From Apiosordaria backusii (Eukaryota; Ascomycota; Sordariomycetes; Sordariales; Lasiosphaeriaceae): a DNA stretch of 64,000 nt. A program made the position numbers and the translations under genes. The notes beneath the pieces are model-generated. The model was not told the origin of the DNA and did not search any database. It saw nothing but the letters and a program-made list of their open reading frames with translations. Shown here one piece after another: positions 13,984-26,785 of this stretch; the stretch's first letter is position 1; each line of letters begins with the position of its first letter. The stretch covers positions 1 to 64,000 of the forward strand of contig JAUKTV010000023.1 of the NCBI GenBank assembly GCA_030549205.1, written 5' to 3'.

Positions 13984-13988
13984 ACTTT
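13984..13988. repeat. 5-bp target duplication of outer copia (left)
   Basis: ACTTT, matched by ACTTT at 29219-29223 directly after the 3' LTR. Five base pairs is the usual Ty1/copia duplication length. Confidence 0.85.
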
Positions 13989-14823
13989 TGTAAAACTAGG
14001 TCCCTGTAAGGCCTAAGTTTACAGTGGGTGGCTGCTATTATACTATGTGGTGGAAGCTTAAGTTGGAAAGCCTATCCGTCAGCTACCCGGTACTTGCCTA
14101 GCACCTTACTTTACTGTAGGGCTATTTAAAGGCCTGCATCCCGCTAACTAGTAGGCTAAACTGCCTGTAATTTTATATTTAGGCTACTAAGGCCTACTAC
14201 TATAGGCAGTATAAGTAGCTTAATCCTAACCTTACGTTAACCTGCACTTTGGATTGGGGGTGCTCGGTTTTACAGCCCTTTTTATATAGCCGTAAGTTGA
14301 TTTTTAAAAAGCTATAAACTATACTAACTTAGCTATCTATAAGACCTATAGCTAACTACTAGGCTAGTTAAATTAGCTAAAAATTAGTAGGCCTATAGTT
14401 AAGTAAGTATATTATTACTATACTAAATTATAGGCCTATAGGCTTTATAGGTCAGAAGCTATAGAAGGCTTAGTAAGTAATTTATAAGGCTTAGTAAACC
14501 TTAGGGTTAATTAAGCTGTACTTTAGTCTATTTACCTATTAGGATATATAAGGCACTGTATATTAGTCGGTAGGTATATAGTAGAGGTTAAATATAAACC
14601 CTATTATAGAGATTATTATAGTAGATTTATAGAAAGCTAGCACTATAATACAATTATTTACCTACTATATTTCTATTCTACAGTACTTATAAGGTACTAT
14701 ATTCTAGTACCTTAGTATTAAGCTATAGGTATTATATATAAAACTTTTACTATACTATAAGCTAGTATATAAGTATTAATTATAAGGCCTTTAAACCTAT
14801 AATTGGCTATACTTATTTTAATA
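13989..14823 (+). repeat. Outer copia 5' LTR (835 bp)
   Basis: Starts TGTAAAACTAGGTCCCTG and ends TATTTTAATA, the RIP-altered form of TG...CA. Its first 300 bp or so keep G and C well (for example CCCGCTAACTAG), while the rest is heavily C-to-T mutated. Confidence 0.9.
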
Positions 14824-14835
14824 GGTTATAAGTCT
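14824..14835 (+). other. Outer copia primer-binding site (half-tRNA iMet type)
   Basis: GGTTATAAGTCT follows the LTR directly. Reversing one G-to-A and two C-to-T changes gives GGTTATGAGCCC, the complement of the anticodon region (GGGCTCATAACC) of initiator tRNA-Met. Priming from this internal region, not the tRNA 3' end, is known for Drosophila copia and yeast Ty5. Confidence 0.65.
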
Positions 14836-17800
14836 GGAAGATACTTAATTAAGTTATAGGCTTATAAGCTTAAACTTAAAGCCTTTTATAAATAACGGCT
14901 TAAGCTATTGTAAACTGCATTATAAATAAGCTATAAAACTATTAATTTTAAAGCCTACCTATTAAAGTAAGGTTATAAAGCAAATACTAGTCTTACTTTA
15001 CCTTATTAAGTTTTCTAAAGGCCTATAAGGTTTAAATTTATGTCTATTATTAAATTTATTATATTATAAAGTATATAAAAATTAAGCTTAATAGGATATT
15101 AAAGGCCTATAAATTATAAACTTATAAAAGTTAGAAATAGCCTTTTATTTTAACTATAGTTAAGTAAGTAGTTTTGTAAATCCTAAAGGTAAGTAAAAAA
15201 GTAAAAAGGTAAAGCGACCTTTTTAATTACTATTACTATTAGTAATTACAGTACTTTACTATATAAAATAGAGCTTATTCTTTAAAGCTTTTAAGTACTA
15301 TAAATCTAAAACCTTTTACTATATAAGTAAACTATAACTAAAGCTTTAATTAAAAACAGTATTAAGCTAGGGTTTTAAAGCCCTATAGGATACTTTAATA
15401 GTAAGTATACTAAGCCCTCTATAGATTTAAAAATATAAAATACTAAGCTTAAGTAAGGGTCTTTTAAAAAGGAAGAATTAGTAAATTCTTACTATATATA
15501 GGCCTTTACTATTTAACTAAAGGAATAAGAGGCTTAGATTTAATAGTTATAAAGTACTATAACTAAAGTAGTAAAGTAAATTAAGCTTTTAATAGCAGTT
15601 TAAAGTATTTTAAAATAGCTTAAGGCTACTATAATTACTTCTTTAATAATAGCTAAAGCTATATATTTAAAAGCTACAATAGCCTATTAATTAAGGCTTA
15701 AGGCTAATAGTAATTCTACTAAAGTCCTTTATATTACTATAGCTATTAAGATAATTAAAAAAGTCTATAAATTCCCTATTAACTAAAGGCTTATAGGCTT
15801 TAAAAATTTCGATCTATAAAAATAGGGCTTAAATATTATACTATATACTATCAATATAATTACCTTTGTAAAGGACTCTACTATAATAGCCTATTAAAGT
15901 AATACTAAATAGGCCTTATTATTAATATTACTTTAAAATAGTATAGCTTTAAGCTTTTAAGCTTCTATTTTATAATAAACAAGCCCTATTAAAGCCTATA
16001 AACTATTCGTTTAGAGGTATTTTTATAGTATTAAATTATAATAAGGAAATCTCTATAAAAAATACCACTTTTTAAACTTCTATTAATTTATAAGCTTTTT
16101 AATAGACTTTAACGTTAAGTTCTTTAATATAGTTAGTTAGCTTATATTAACCGGTATTGACTTCTAGACTATAGATTAAGTAAATTATTATTTATAGGCT
16201 ATAAAAAAGAGCTTTCTATAGTAAATTAAAAGGTAATAAAGTACTATATAGACTGTTAAAGTATTAAGTTAAAATATAAGTACTATTGATTTAAGCTTTT
16301 TAATAATAGACCTATTAAAAGAATAGTATATTCTAACCTTTACTGCCGTTAAAGACATAGCCTATAAAAGTAAAGAAGGCCTTTATAAAGATATTAAAAA
16401 GAAGGTTTTTTTAAATAAGAAGCTTAAAAGTAATGGTAATAGTAGCCTTAATTGTCTTAATAGCTTTCTTTAAAAGAAAAAGAAGAAAGGCTTTAAAAGG
16501 CCTAAAGGCCTTAAAAAAAGGCTTAAAGCTAAAGATTTATTTACCTATATAGTAAGCTTTTATAACCTAGCTTTAAAGGTCTTTAAAGACTTTAATAGTA
16601 ATAATAGTAATAAAGGTACTTATATAGTATTTATAAAGCCTATTAAAGGTACTGAAAGTACTAAAGATAAGGCCTTAATAGTACTTTCTTTAAAGGATAC
16701 CTTTCTATATAATATTAAGTTTATTAACTATATTATTAATAGTTAAAAATAGTTTACTAACTATAAGCTTAATAATAGTTTATTAAGGACAATTTATATA
16801 GAAAGGGGTCCTTTAACGTTTAAAGGCTTTAAAACCGCTATATTTATAGTACTTTTATAGAAAAAACCCTTTAAATATATTAAACTTAAATTTAAAAATA
16901 CTCTATATATTCCTTAATTTAATATTAACCTTTTTAATAGTATATTATATTATAAGGTTAGCGGTTAGGTTAAAAAGAAAGTACTATATAAGCTTAATAA
17001 GGCCCTGATAGTAGTGTTCGATTTTAAGGTGTTAGGCTTCTTTTTAAAATTATAAAGGATAGAAAGGCCTATTATTTACTATAATATAAGTTTTAACGTT
17101 ACTAATTAAAAGTGAAAATTAATAGTAAAGCTTTTTAATAGGCTTTTATCTTAAAAAGATAACTATTTGAAGGTCGATTTAAACCCTTAAAGGCCTAGTA
17201 ATAGGCTTATAAAGCTAAATAGCGATAGTGCTATTAGCTTTAATTTAAACGCTTAAAAGGTAAAGCCCTATAGACTTAAAGGGTTTAAGTTTAACTATAA
17301 GAAAGGCCGTAGTTAAAGTAGACTTAAAAGAATAAAGCTCTATTAGTTTATAGAAGGCCTTAATAATTTAAATAACCTTAACTTTAAAGGATTTAGTTAA
17401 AGTAGACTTACTAGAGAGCTCTATTAACCTATAGAAAGCCCTAATAGCTTAGATAACCTTGGCCTATTTAATTAAAAAGAGGCTTAAAAGGGCTATATAC
17501 TTAAAGAGGCTATTAAAAATATCCTTAATATTACTATAGACTATTATAGTAAATTACTTTAAGTAATATTAAAATAGTATGTTAAGTTAGGTTATATAGG
17601 CTTAATACTGTTAAAAAAGACCAGTAAAATTACTATTAAACTTCTAAACCTAAATTAAATAAAAGAAGTAAATTTTTAATACTTGGCCTATAATAAAGTT
17701 AAAGTAATAAGAAGGCTTTAATTTTCTACTATTTTAGACTTATTTAAAGTCTTAAGTTCTATTAAAGGCAATACTTTTAAAATCAAGCCTATACTTTATA

Positions 17801-19173
17801 ATAAATTCCCTATAGTATTAATTTTAATAGACTGAAAATCCTGGTTTAAATAGGCCTTTTATTTATTAAATATTAAAGGACTAACTATATTAAGTATTAT
17901 AAAAGGCTTTTTTAAAAGCTTAAAGAACTGCTATAATAAGTACCCTATCTATTTCTACTATAATGGTAGGAAAGAAATTAACTATAAATTATAGGCTTAG
18001 TTTTTTACTAAAGGTGTTAAATTTTCTACTTTTAGGCCTTATATTTATAAGTAAAATAGCCTAATTAAATGCTTTATTAAAGTATTTTTAAACCGGTTAT
18101 AGGCTATAATAGTATTATTATAGTTTCCTTAATACTTATAATACTATATAGCGCCTATAATACTTAAATTAGTTAACTATATAGTAGTTAGTAATAAAGA
18201 TCTAACTTTCTATTAAATACTTTATAATAAATTAAAGCCTTCCCTTTTTTATAAGCTAGACTTAAGCTGGTTTAAAGCTATAAGCTCTTTTATAAAGCTC
18301 CTTATTTTAATTAAAAAAAGGTCTAAAGCTTTAAAACTATAGGCCTATATAGAGCCTAATAAACTACTGGCCGTCTTTAAAAGTAAGACCTATTAAGTAT
18401 AAATACCGGTTAAAAAGGCAATAGTAAAATCTTCCTTTATTAATATAGTAAATAAGCCTACTATAATTTAAAGTATTACTGTTATTTTAAAAGAGGATTT
18501 AAGTTAAAGAGGGGTATAACTATTACAATTATAGTTAATAAATAAAGATAATAACCTATACCCAATAAACGACTTAACCGGTTGGTTAAATTTGCAAGTT
18601 AATTAATAGGTTAATATTGAAAAATTCTCTAATAGTAAACTAATTAATAGGCTTACTATTTAAAAGGCTATAATCGATAGTAGCTTAAAACCTTTTAATA
18701 GGCCTATTATAAGCTTTAAAGTTAACTTAGAACCCTCTATTAAAGACCATTTACTAATAGAAGTAGAAGAACTATATTTAAGTATAAGTAAAGATATTAA
18801 AATAAGCATTAGCCAATTTATTAAATTAATACTAATTAGGGCTAAAGCCTATTACTATAGGGTATTTAAAGGTCCTTTTAGTACTAGTTTACTACCTTAA
18901 ATATTAAAATAAGTACTAAAGAACTTTAAAAAATCCTATTAATTAAAGGCTATATATAGTAAATTTAAACAAATAGTTAATTAAAGAACCTTTAAATTCC
19001 TTCCTTAAAGTACTTTCTTTAAAGACTATACGCTATTAACTAATAAGTTAGTATTATATAAAAAGACTAATAAAGAAAATAGACTTTTAAAGTTTAAGGC
19101 TAGGTTAGTTATTATAGGATTTTTATTTAAGAAAGGTTTAGATTTTATAAAGACCTTTACTTTTATTACTATA
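14836..19173 (+). pseudogene. Outer copia gag-pol ghost, 5' part
   Basis: No intact frame remains. When stops are ignored the translation follows the inner element closely: a Lys-rich gag-like tract near 16,450-16,560, a gag-pre-integrase region near 17,570-17,640, and the start of the reverse transcriptase near 19,080-19,173 (KARLV followed by GLDF-like residues). The frame is then cut by the nested LTR. Confidence 0.8.
19169..19173. repeat. 5-bp target duplication of inner copia (left)
   Basis: CTATA, repeated at 26781-26785. Joining the two sides restores the reverse transcriptase sequence that is continuous in the inner element at about 24,335-24,370. Confidence 0.9.
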
Positions 19174-20007
19174 TGTTAAACTAGGTCCCTGTGAGGCCTA
19201 AGTTTACAGTGGGTGGCTGCTATTATACTACGTGGTGGAAGCTTAAGTTGGAAAGCCTACCCGTCAGTTACCCGGCACTTGCCCGGCACCTTACTTCACT
19301 GCAGGGCTATTCAAAGGCCTGCATCCCGCTAACCAGTAGGCCAAACTGCCTGTAATTTTATATTCAGGCTACTAAGGCCTACTACTATAGGCAATATAAG
19401 TGGCCTGACCCTAACCCTACGTTAACCTGCACTTTAGGTTGGGGGTGCTTGGTTTTGCAGCCCTTTTGTATGGCTGTAAGTCGATTTTTAAAGAGCTGTG
19501 AACTACATTAACTTAGCTGCCTGTAAAACCTATAGCCAACTACTAGGTTGGCCAAATTAGCCAAGAATTGGTAGGCCTATAGTTAAGTAGGTATATTATT
19601 ACTATATTAAATTATAGGCTTGTAGGCCCTATAAGTCGGGAGCTACAGAGGGCTTAATAAGTGGTTTATAGGGCTTAGTAAACCTTAGGTTTAATTAAGT
19701 TGTACTTTAGCCTATCTACCTGTTAGGGTATATAAGGTACTGTATATTAGTCAGTAGGTATATAGTAGAGGTCAAGTATAAACCTTACTATAGAGACTAT
19801 TATAGTGGATTTATAGAAGGCTAGTACTATAATACAATTGTTTACCTACTATATTTCTATTCTACAGTACCTATATAGTGCTATATTTTAATACCCTAGC
19901 ACTAAGCTATAGATATTATATATAAGACTTCCACTATACTATAAGCTAGTATATAAGCACTAATTATAAGGCCCTTAAGCCTATAATTGGCTATACTTAT
20001 TCTAATA
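19174..20007 (+). repeat. Inner copia 5' LTR (834 bp)
   Basis: Starts TGTTAAACTAGGTCCCTGTG and ends TATTCTAATA. The first third is the best-preserved copia sequence of the window, with CACGTGG-like and CCCGGCAC words intact. Confidence 0.9.
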
Positions 20008-20019
20008 GGTTATAAGCTT
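20008..20019 (+). other. Inner copia primer-binding site
   Basis: GGTTATAAGCTT, equal to GGTTATGAGCCC after reversing transitions. It has the same half-tRNA iMet interpretation as at 14,824. Confidence 0.65.
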
Positions 20020-23000
20020 AGAAGATACCTAATTAAGTTATAGGCTTATAAGCTTAAGCTTAAAGCCTTTTATAAATAACGGCTCAAGCTACTGTAGACT
20101 GCGCTATAAGTAGGCTATAAAATCACTGATTTTAAAGCCTACCTATTAAAGTAAGGTTATAAGGTAAATACTAGGCTTATCTTACCTTATTAGATTTTCC
20201 AGAGACCTATAAGGTTTAAATTTACACCTGCTATTAAATTTATTGCACCGTAAGGCGCGTAAAAATTAGGCCTAATAGGGCACTGAAGGCCTATAAACTA
20301 TAAGCTTATAAAAGCTAAAAATAGCCTTCTACCTTAACTATAACTAGGTAGGTAGTTCTATAAATCCTAAAGGTAAGTAAAAAAGTAAAAAGGTAGAGCA
20401 ACCTTCTTAGCTATTACTACTGCTAATAGTTACAGTACTTTACTATATAAAATAGCCTATTCTTTAAAGCTCTTAAGCACTATAAACCTAGCCCTTTTAC
20501 TATATAAAGTAAACTATAGCTAAAGCCTTAATTAAAAACAGTACTAAACTAGGGTCTTAAAGCCCTATAGAACGCTCCAGCGGTAAGCGTACCAAGTCCT
20601 CTATAGATTCGAAAATGCAAAATACAAAGTCTAGGCAAGGGTCTTTTAAGAAAGAAGAATCAGTAGATTCTTACTATATATAGGTCTTTATTATTTAACT
20701 AAGGAAGTAAAAGGCCTAGATTCAATAGTTATAAGGTGCTATAACCGAAATAGTAAAGTAAATTAAGCTTCTAATAGCAGTTTAAAGCGCTTTGAATAAG
20801 CCTAAGGCCACTATAACCACTCCTTTAATAGTAGCTAAAGCTATATACTAAAAAGCCATAGCAGCCTACCAGCTAAAGCTTAAGGCTAATAGTAGTTCTG
20901 TTAAGGTCCTTTATACTACTATTACCACTAAAATGACTAAAAAGGTCTATAAATTCCCCGCTAACCAAAGGCTTATAGGCCCTAAGAATTTCGATCTATA
21001 AAAATAGGGCCTAAATATTATACTATATACTATCGATATAGTTACTTTTATAAAGGACCCTACTATAGTAGCCTATTAAAGTAATACTAAATAGACCTTA
21101 CTATTAATATTACTTCGAAATAGTATAGCCTTAGGCCCTTAGGCTTTTATTTTATAGTAAACAAGCCCTATTAAAGCCTATAAACTACTTATATAGAGAT
21201 ATTCCTATAGCGCTAAATTACAGTAAAGGAACCTTTATAGAAAATACCACTCTTTAAACTTCTACTAATTTATAGGCTCTTTAATAGACTTTAACGTTAA
21301 GTTCTTTAATACAGTTAGCTAACTTATACTAGCCGGTATTAATCTCCAGACTATAGATTAAGTAAATTAATATCTATAGGCTATAAAAAAGAGCTTTCTA
21401 TAGTAAGCTAAAAGGCAACAGAACACTATATAGACCGCTAAAGCGTTAGGCTAAAATATAAACGCTATTGACTTAAGCTTTCTAATAGCAGACCTATTAG
21501 AAGAATAGCGTATTCCAGCCTCTACTGCCATTAAAGGCATAGCCTATAAAAGTAGAAAAGGCCCTTATAAAGGTATTAAAAAAAAGGTCTTTTTAAGTAA
21601 GAAGCTTAAAAGTAATAGTAATAGTAGCCTTAGTAGCCTAAGTAGCTTTCCTTAAAAGAAAAAGAAGAAAGGCTTTAAAAGGCCTGAAGGCCTTAAAAAA
21701 AGGCCTAAGGCTAAAGATTTATTTGTCTATATAGCAAGCTCTTACAATCTAGCTTTAAAGGTCTTTAAAGACTTTAATAGTAACAATAATAATAAAGGCA
21801 CTTATATAATACCTATAGGGCCTACTAAAGGTACTAAAAGTACTAAAGGCAAGGCCTTAGCAGCATTCTCTTTAAGGGATGCCTTTTTATACAATATTAG
21901 GTTTACTAACTATATTATTAATAGTCGAAAATAGTTTATTAACTATAAGCTTAATAATAGCTTACTAAGGATAATTTATATAAAAAGAGGTCCCTTAACG
22001 TTTAAGGGCTTTAAAACTGCTGTATTTATAGTACTTTTATAGAAAGAACCTTTTAAATATACTAAACTTAAGCTTAAAAATGCTCTATATATTCCTTAAT
22101 TTAACATTAACCTTTTTAATAGTATACTATACTATAAAGTTAGCAGTTAGGTTAAAAAGAAAGTACTATATAAACTTAATAAGGCCTTAATAGCGGTATT
22201 TAATTTTAAGGCTTTAGGCTTTTTCTTAAAATTATAGGAGGTAGAGAGGCCTATTATTTACTATAACGTAAGTTTTAACGTTATTAGTCAAGAGCGAAAA
22301 TTAGTAGTTAAGCTTTTTAATAGGCCCTTATTTTAAAAGAATAGCTATTTAAAGGTCGATTTAAACCTTTAAAGGCCTAACAATAGGCCTGTAAAGCTAA
22401 ATAGCGATAGTGCTATTAGCTCTAATTCAAATGTCCAAAAGGTAAAGCCCTATAGGCTTAAGGGGTCTAAGTCTGGCCGTAAAGAAGGCTATAGCTAAAG
22501 CAGACCTAAAGGAATAAAGCTCTATTAGCCTATAAAAGGCCCTAATAACTTAAGTAACCCTAACTTCAGAAGATCTAGTCAGGGCAGACCTACTAAAAAG
22601 CTCTATTAGCCTATAAAAGGCCCTAATAGTTCAGGTAACTTCGGCCTATTTAATTAGAAAAAGGCTTAAAAGGGCTATATACTTAAGGAGGCTATTAAAA
22701 ATATCCCTAATACTACTATAGACTACTATAGTAAATTACTCTAGATAGTACTAAAATGGCATATTAGGCTAGGTTATATAGGCCTAATACTACTAAAAAA
22801 GACTAGTAAAATTATTACTAGACTTCCAAACTTAGATTAAATTAAAGAAGTAGATTTTTAATACTTAGCTTATAATAAAGCTAAGGCAGTAAGAAGGCTT
22901 TAATTTTCTACTATTTTAGATCCTTTTAAGGTTTTAAGTTCTATTAAAGGCAATACTTTTAAAATTAAACCTATACCTTATAATAGGCTTTCTATAATGT

Positions 23001-25936
23001 TAATTTTAATAGACTGAAAATCCCGGTTTAAATGGGCCTTCTACTTACTAAACGTTAAAAGACCAACTGTATTAAACGCTATTAAAGGCTTTTTTAAAGG
23101 CCTAAAGAATCGCTACAATAGATACTCTATTCATTTCTACTATAACGGTAGGAAAGAAATCAACTAAAATTATAAGCCTAGTTTTCTATTAAAGACGTTA
23201 AATTTTTTACTTCTAGGCCCTATATCTATAAGCAAAATGGCCTAATTGAACGTTCTATTAGAGTATTTTTAAACTGATTATAGGCTATAATGGTATTATT
23301 ATAGCTCCTCCAATATTTATAATACTATATAACGCCTATAGTACTTAAATTAATTAACTATACTATAGTTAGTAATAGGGACTTAACTCCCTACTAAACA
23401 CTTTATAATAAATTAAAGCCTTCCTTTTCTTATAAGCCAGACTTAAGCCGGTTTAAGGCTATAGGCTTTTCTATAGAGCTCTTTATTTCTATTGAAAAAA
23501 GGTCCAGAGCTTTAAAGCTATAGACCTATATAAAGCTTAATAAGCTACTGGCTGTCTTTAAAAGTAAGACCTACTAAATATAAATACCAGCTAGAAGGGC
23601 AATAGTAAAATCTTCCTTTATAAATATAGTAAACAAACCTACTATAATTTAAAGTATTACTACTATTTTAAAAGAGGATTTAAGCTAAAGGGAGGTAGAG
23701 CTACTATAATTAGTAAATAAAGATAGCAACCTATACCCTAAATACAATTTAATTAGCTGACTAAGTTTATAAATTAACTAACAGGCCAATACTAAACAAT
23801 TCTCTAATAGTAAGCCAATCAGTAGGCCTACTATAATTTAAAAGGCTATAATTAATAGCAGCTTAAAGCCTTCTAATAGGCCTATTATAAGCCCTAAGGC
23901 CAGTTTAAAACCTCCTACTAAAGACCACTTACCAATAGAAATAAAAGAACTATACCTAAGTATAAGTAAAGATATTAAAATAGGCACTAGCTAATTTATT
24001 AAATCAATATTAATTAGAACTAAGGCCTATTACTATAGGATCTTTAAAGGTTCTTTTAATACTAATTTATTACCTTAAATATTAAAATAAATACTAAAGA
24101 ACCTTAAAAAATCCTATTAGCTAAAGGCTATATATAGCAAATTTAGGTAAATAGTTAACTAAAGAACCTTTAAATTCCTTCTTTAAGGCGCTCTCTTTAA
24201 AGACCATACGCTATTAACCAGTAAGTTAGTACTATATAAAAAAACTAATAAAGAAAATAAGCTTTTAAAGTTTAAAGCTAAGCTAGTTATTAGAGGATTC
24301 TTATAAAAAGAAGGTTTAGATTTTACAGAGACCTTTATTTCTATTACTATACTATTTACCTAGTATATACTGCTAACTATAGCGGCTTTATTAAACTAGA
24401 AAATAGAGTAGATCGATTTTATAAAGGTATTTTTTAATAGCTATTTAAAAGAGGAGAATTATATAATAATACCTAAAGGCTTCTATAAGTTTTACTAATT
24501 AGTAAACTTAACTATTAAAGCTAAGCTATATAAATAAGGCTTTAAGCTTAAAATTAATTAAATAATTCGCCTTTCTAAGGCCTTATATAGCTTAAAGTAA
24601 AGCCTTAGACTTTAGTAAGCTAAACTTACTAAGCTATTAAAAGAAAAAGGTTTTATAATACTAATTTCTAAGTCTACTGTCTTTTATAATCCTAAGGCCA
24701 GGATTTTTATAATAACCTACGTTAATAATTATTTAATTATAAACTTTAATAAGGCCTATATTCAACGGCTTAAGAAAAGCTTAAATAAAGTCTATCCGAT
24801 AGAAAATAAAGGACCGGCTTTCTTCTTTTTAAAGATCTAAATAATAAGGGATAAATATCGCTCCCTTCTATAGTTTAACTAAGCCTAATATATATAAAAA
24901 GCAATTAAAACCTTTAACTTTAAAAATAGCTATAAAATACTAGTTCCTTTATAGCTTAGAATAGTAGTTTAATATAAAGACCTTAAACTAAAAAAAATCC
25001 CTATAAGTAAGTCGGATTATATACTATTTTAATATATAGTAGGTACTATAATATATTTAATAACCTAAATAAGGCCTAATATTGCTTTTATAGTACAGTA
25101 GCTTTTAAAAAGCATACAATAGCCTACTATAGTAAGCCTAAACGCCGTTAAAAACCTTCTAAAGTATCTAAACAGTACAGAGAACTTAATAATTACTTAT
25201 AACTATACTACTAAACCTACTAAAAAAGAAGGCACTATAGTACCTATAGACTTTGCAAATTCAGACTTTACAGAGGACTTAAAGGACTTAAAATCTACCT
25301 ATAGCTTTATATTTAAAGTAGCCGGAAGCCCTATAAGCTAGAAATTAAAGAAAGCTAATACTATAAGCCTCTCTATTTTAAAGGTTAAAACCGACATACT
25401 TATTAAGGCTATTTATAAGGCTTTATAGATTAAAAGGGTTTATAAGGAGCTAGAATATACTTTAATAGACTTTACTTCTTTATATAATGACAATACTGGC
25501 TCTATAATTACTACCTATAACCTAGCCCTTTACAATTATATTAAGTATATACTATTAAAATACTACTAAGTTAGAAAGTAAGTTAAGGCATTATAGGTTA
25601 CTATTAATTACTTAAATATTAAATAAATGCCGGTTAATAGGCTAACCAAACTACTAGCTAGTTAAAAATTTAAAACCTTTATTAGTCTTTTAAGCTTAAG
25701 GAATAGGCCTATAAAAGAAAAGTTAGTAAAGGAATAGATTGAAAAACTACCCTCTCTATATTTAATTTTCCTTTATAATTTAGCTTATAAAAGTAATTAC
25801 TTAACGCTTAAATATATAAGCCTTAACACCTTATATACCTTATATTTTAGTTTTTTAATTAACTAGTTAGTTCATTAGTTTTAACTTATTACAGTAGGCC
25901 TTAGATTTAAATCTAAGCCTACCACTTACTATAAAT
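20020..25936 (+). pseudogene. Inner copia gag-pol ghost (integrase, RT, RNase H)
   Basis: Read through RIP stops, the domains appear in copia order. The pre-integrase motif WHIRLGYIGL is at 22,757. An integrase-core remnant HFYYNGRKE is near 23,135, and QNGLIERSI is at 23,233-23,259 (copia QNGVAERKN type). Reverse transcriptase shows KAKLVIRGF and GLDFTETF at 24,270-24,340, and TYVNNYLI at 24,715-24,738, where both catalytic Asp of YVDD read Asn, a G-to-A change. RNase H shows FANSDFTEDLKDLKST at about 25,250-25,300. The catalytic changes and stops make it non-functional. Confidence 0.88.
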
Positions 25937-25946
25937 AAAGGAGGGG
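25937..25946 (+). other. Inner copia polypurine tract
   Basis: AAAGGAGGGG abuts the TG of the 3' LTR, the normal site for plus-strand priming. Confidence 0.8.
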
Positions 25947-26780
25947 TGTTAAACTAGGTCTTTATAAAGCCTAAGTTTATAGTAGGTAACTACTATTATA
26001 CTATATAGTAAAAGCTTAAGTTAAAAAGCCTATCTATTAACTACCTAGCACTTACCCGGCACCTTACTTTACTACAGGGCTATTTAAAGGCCTACATCCC
26101 GCTAACTAATAGACTAAACTGCCTATAATTTTATATTCAGGCTATTAAAGCCCACTACTATAGGCAATATAAGTAGCCTAACCCTAACCCTACGTTAACC
26201 TATACTTTAAATTAAAGATACTCAGTTTCACAGCCCTTTTATATAGCCATAAGTCGATTTTTAAAGAGCTATAAACTACACTAACTTAGCTGCCTATAAG
26301 ACCTATAGCCAACCACTAAGCTAGCCAAATTGGCCAAGAATTAATAGGCCTATAGTTAAGTAGGTATATTATTACTATACTAAATTATAGGCCTATAAGC
26401 CCTATAGGTCAGAAGCTACAGAAGGCTTAGCAAGTAGTTTATAGGGCTTAGCAAACCTCAAGTTCAACCAAGTCATACTCTAGCCTATCTGCCCGCTAGG
26501 GTATACAAGGTACCGTACGTCAGTCAGTAAATATATAGTAAAGGTCAAGTACGAACCTTACTATAGAGACTATTACAGTAGATTTATAAAAGGCTAGCAC
26601 TACAATACAATTGTTTACCTACTATATTTCTATTCTACAGCACCTGCATAGTACTGTATTCTAGTACCCTAGCACTAAGCTATAGGTATCACACATAAGA
26701 CTTCCGCTGCACTGTAAGCTAGTGTGTAAGCACTAATTACAGGGCCCTTAGGCCTATAATTGGCCATACCTATTCCAATA
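25947..26780 (+). repeat. Inner copia 3' LTR (834 bp)
   Basis: Starts TGTTAAACTAGGTCTTTA and ends TATTCCAATA. Its first half is strongly mutated. The last 330 bp or so (from about 26,450) keep G/C, the reverse of the 5' LTR pattern. Confidence 0.9.
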
Positions 26781-26785
26781 CTATA
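26781..26785. repeat. 5-bp target duplication of inner copia (right)
   Basis: CTATA, identical to 19169-19173. Confidence 0.9.

Larger units (their letters stand above)
19174..26780 (+). mobile_element. Inner Ty1/copia LTR retrotransposon (7,607 bp), nested
   Basis: A full-length sister of the outer element, inserted into its reverse transcriptase region in the same orientation. It has 834-bp LTRs at 19,174-20,007 and 25,947-26,780, a primer site at 20,008 and a polypurine tract AAAGGAGGGG immediately before the 3' LTR. A CTATA duplication surrounds it. It keeps more G/C than the outer copy, as expected for the later insertion. All frames carry RIP-type stops, so it is inactive. Confidence 0.92.
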
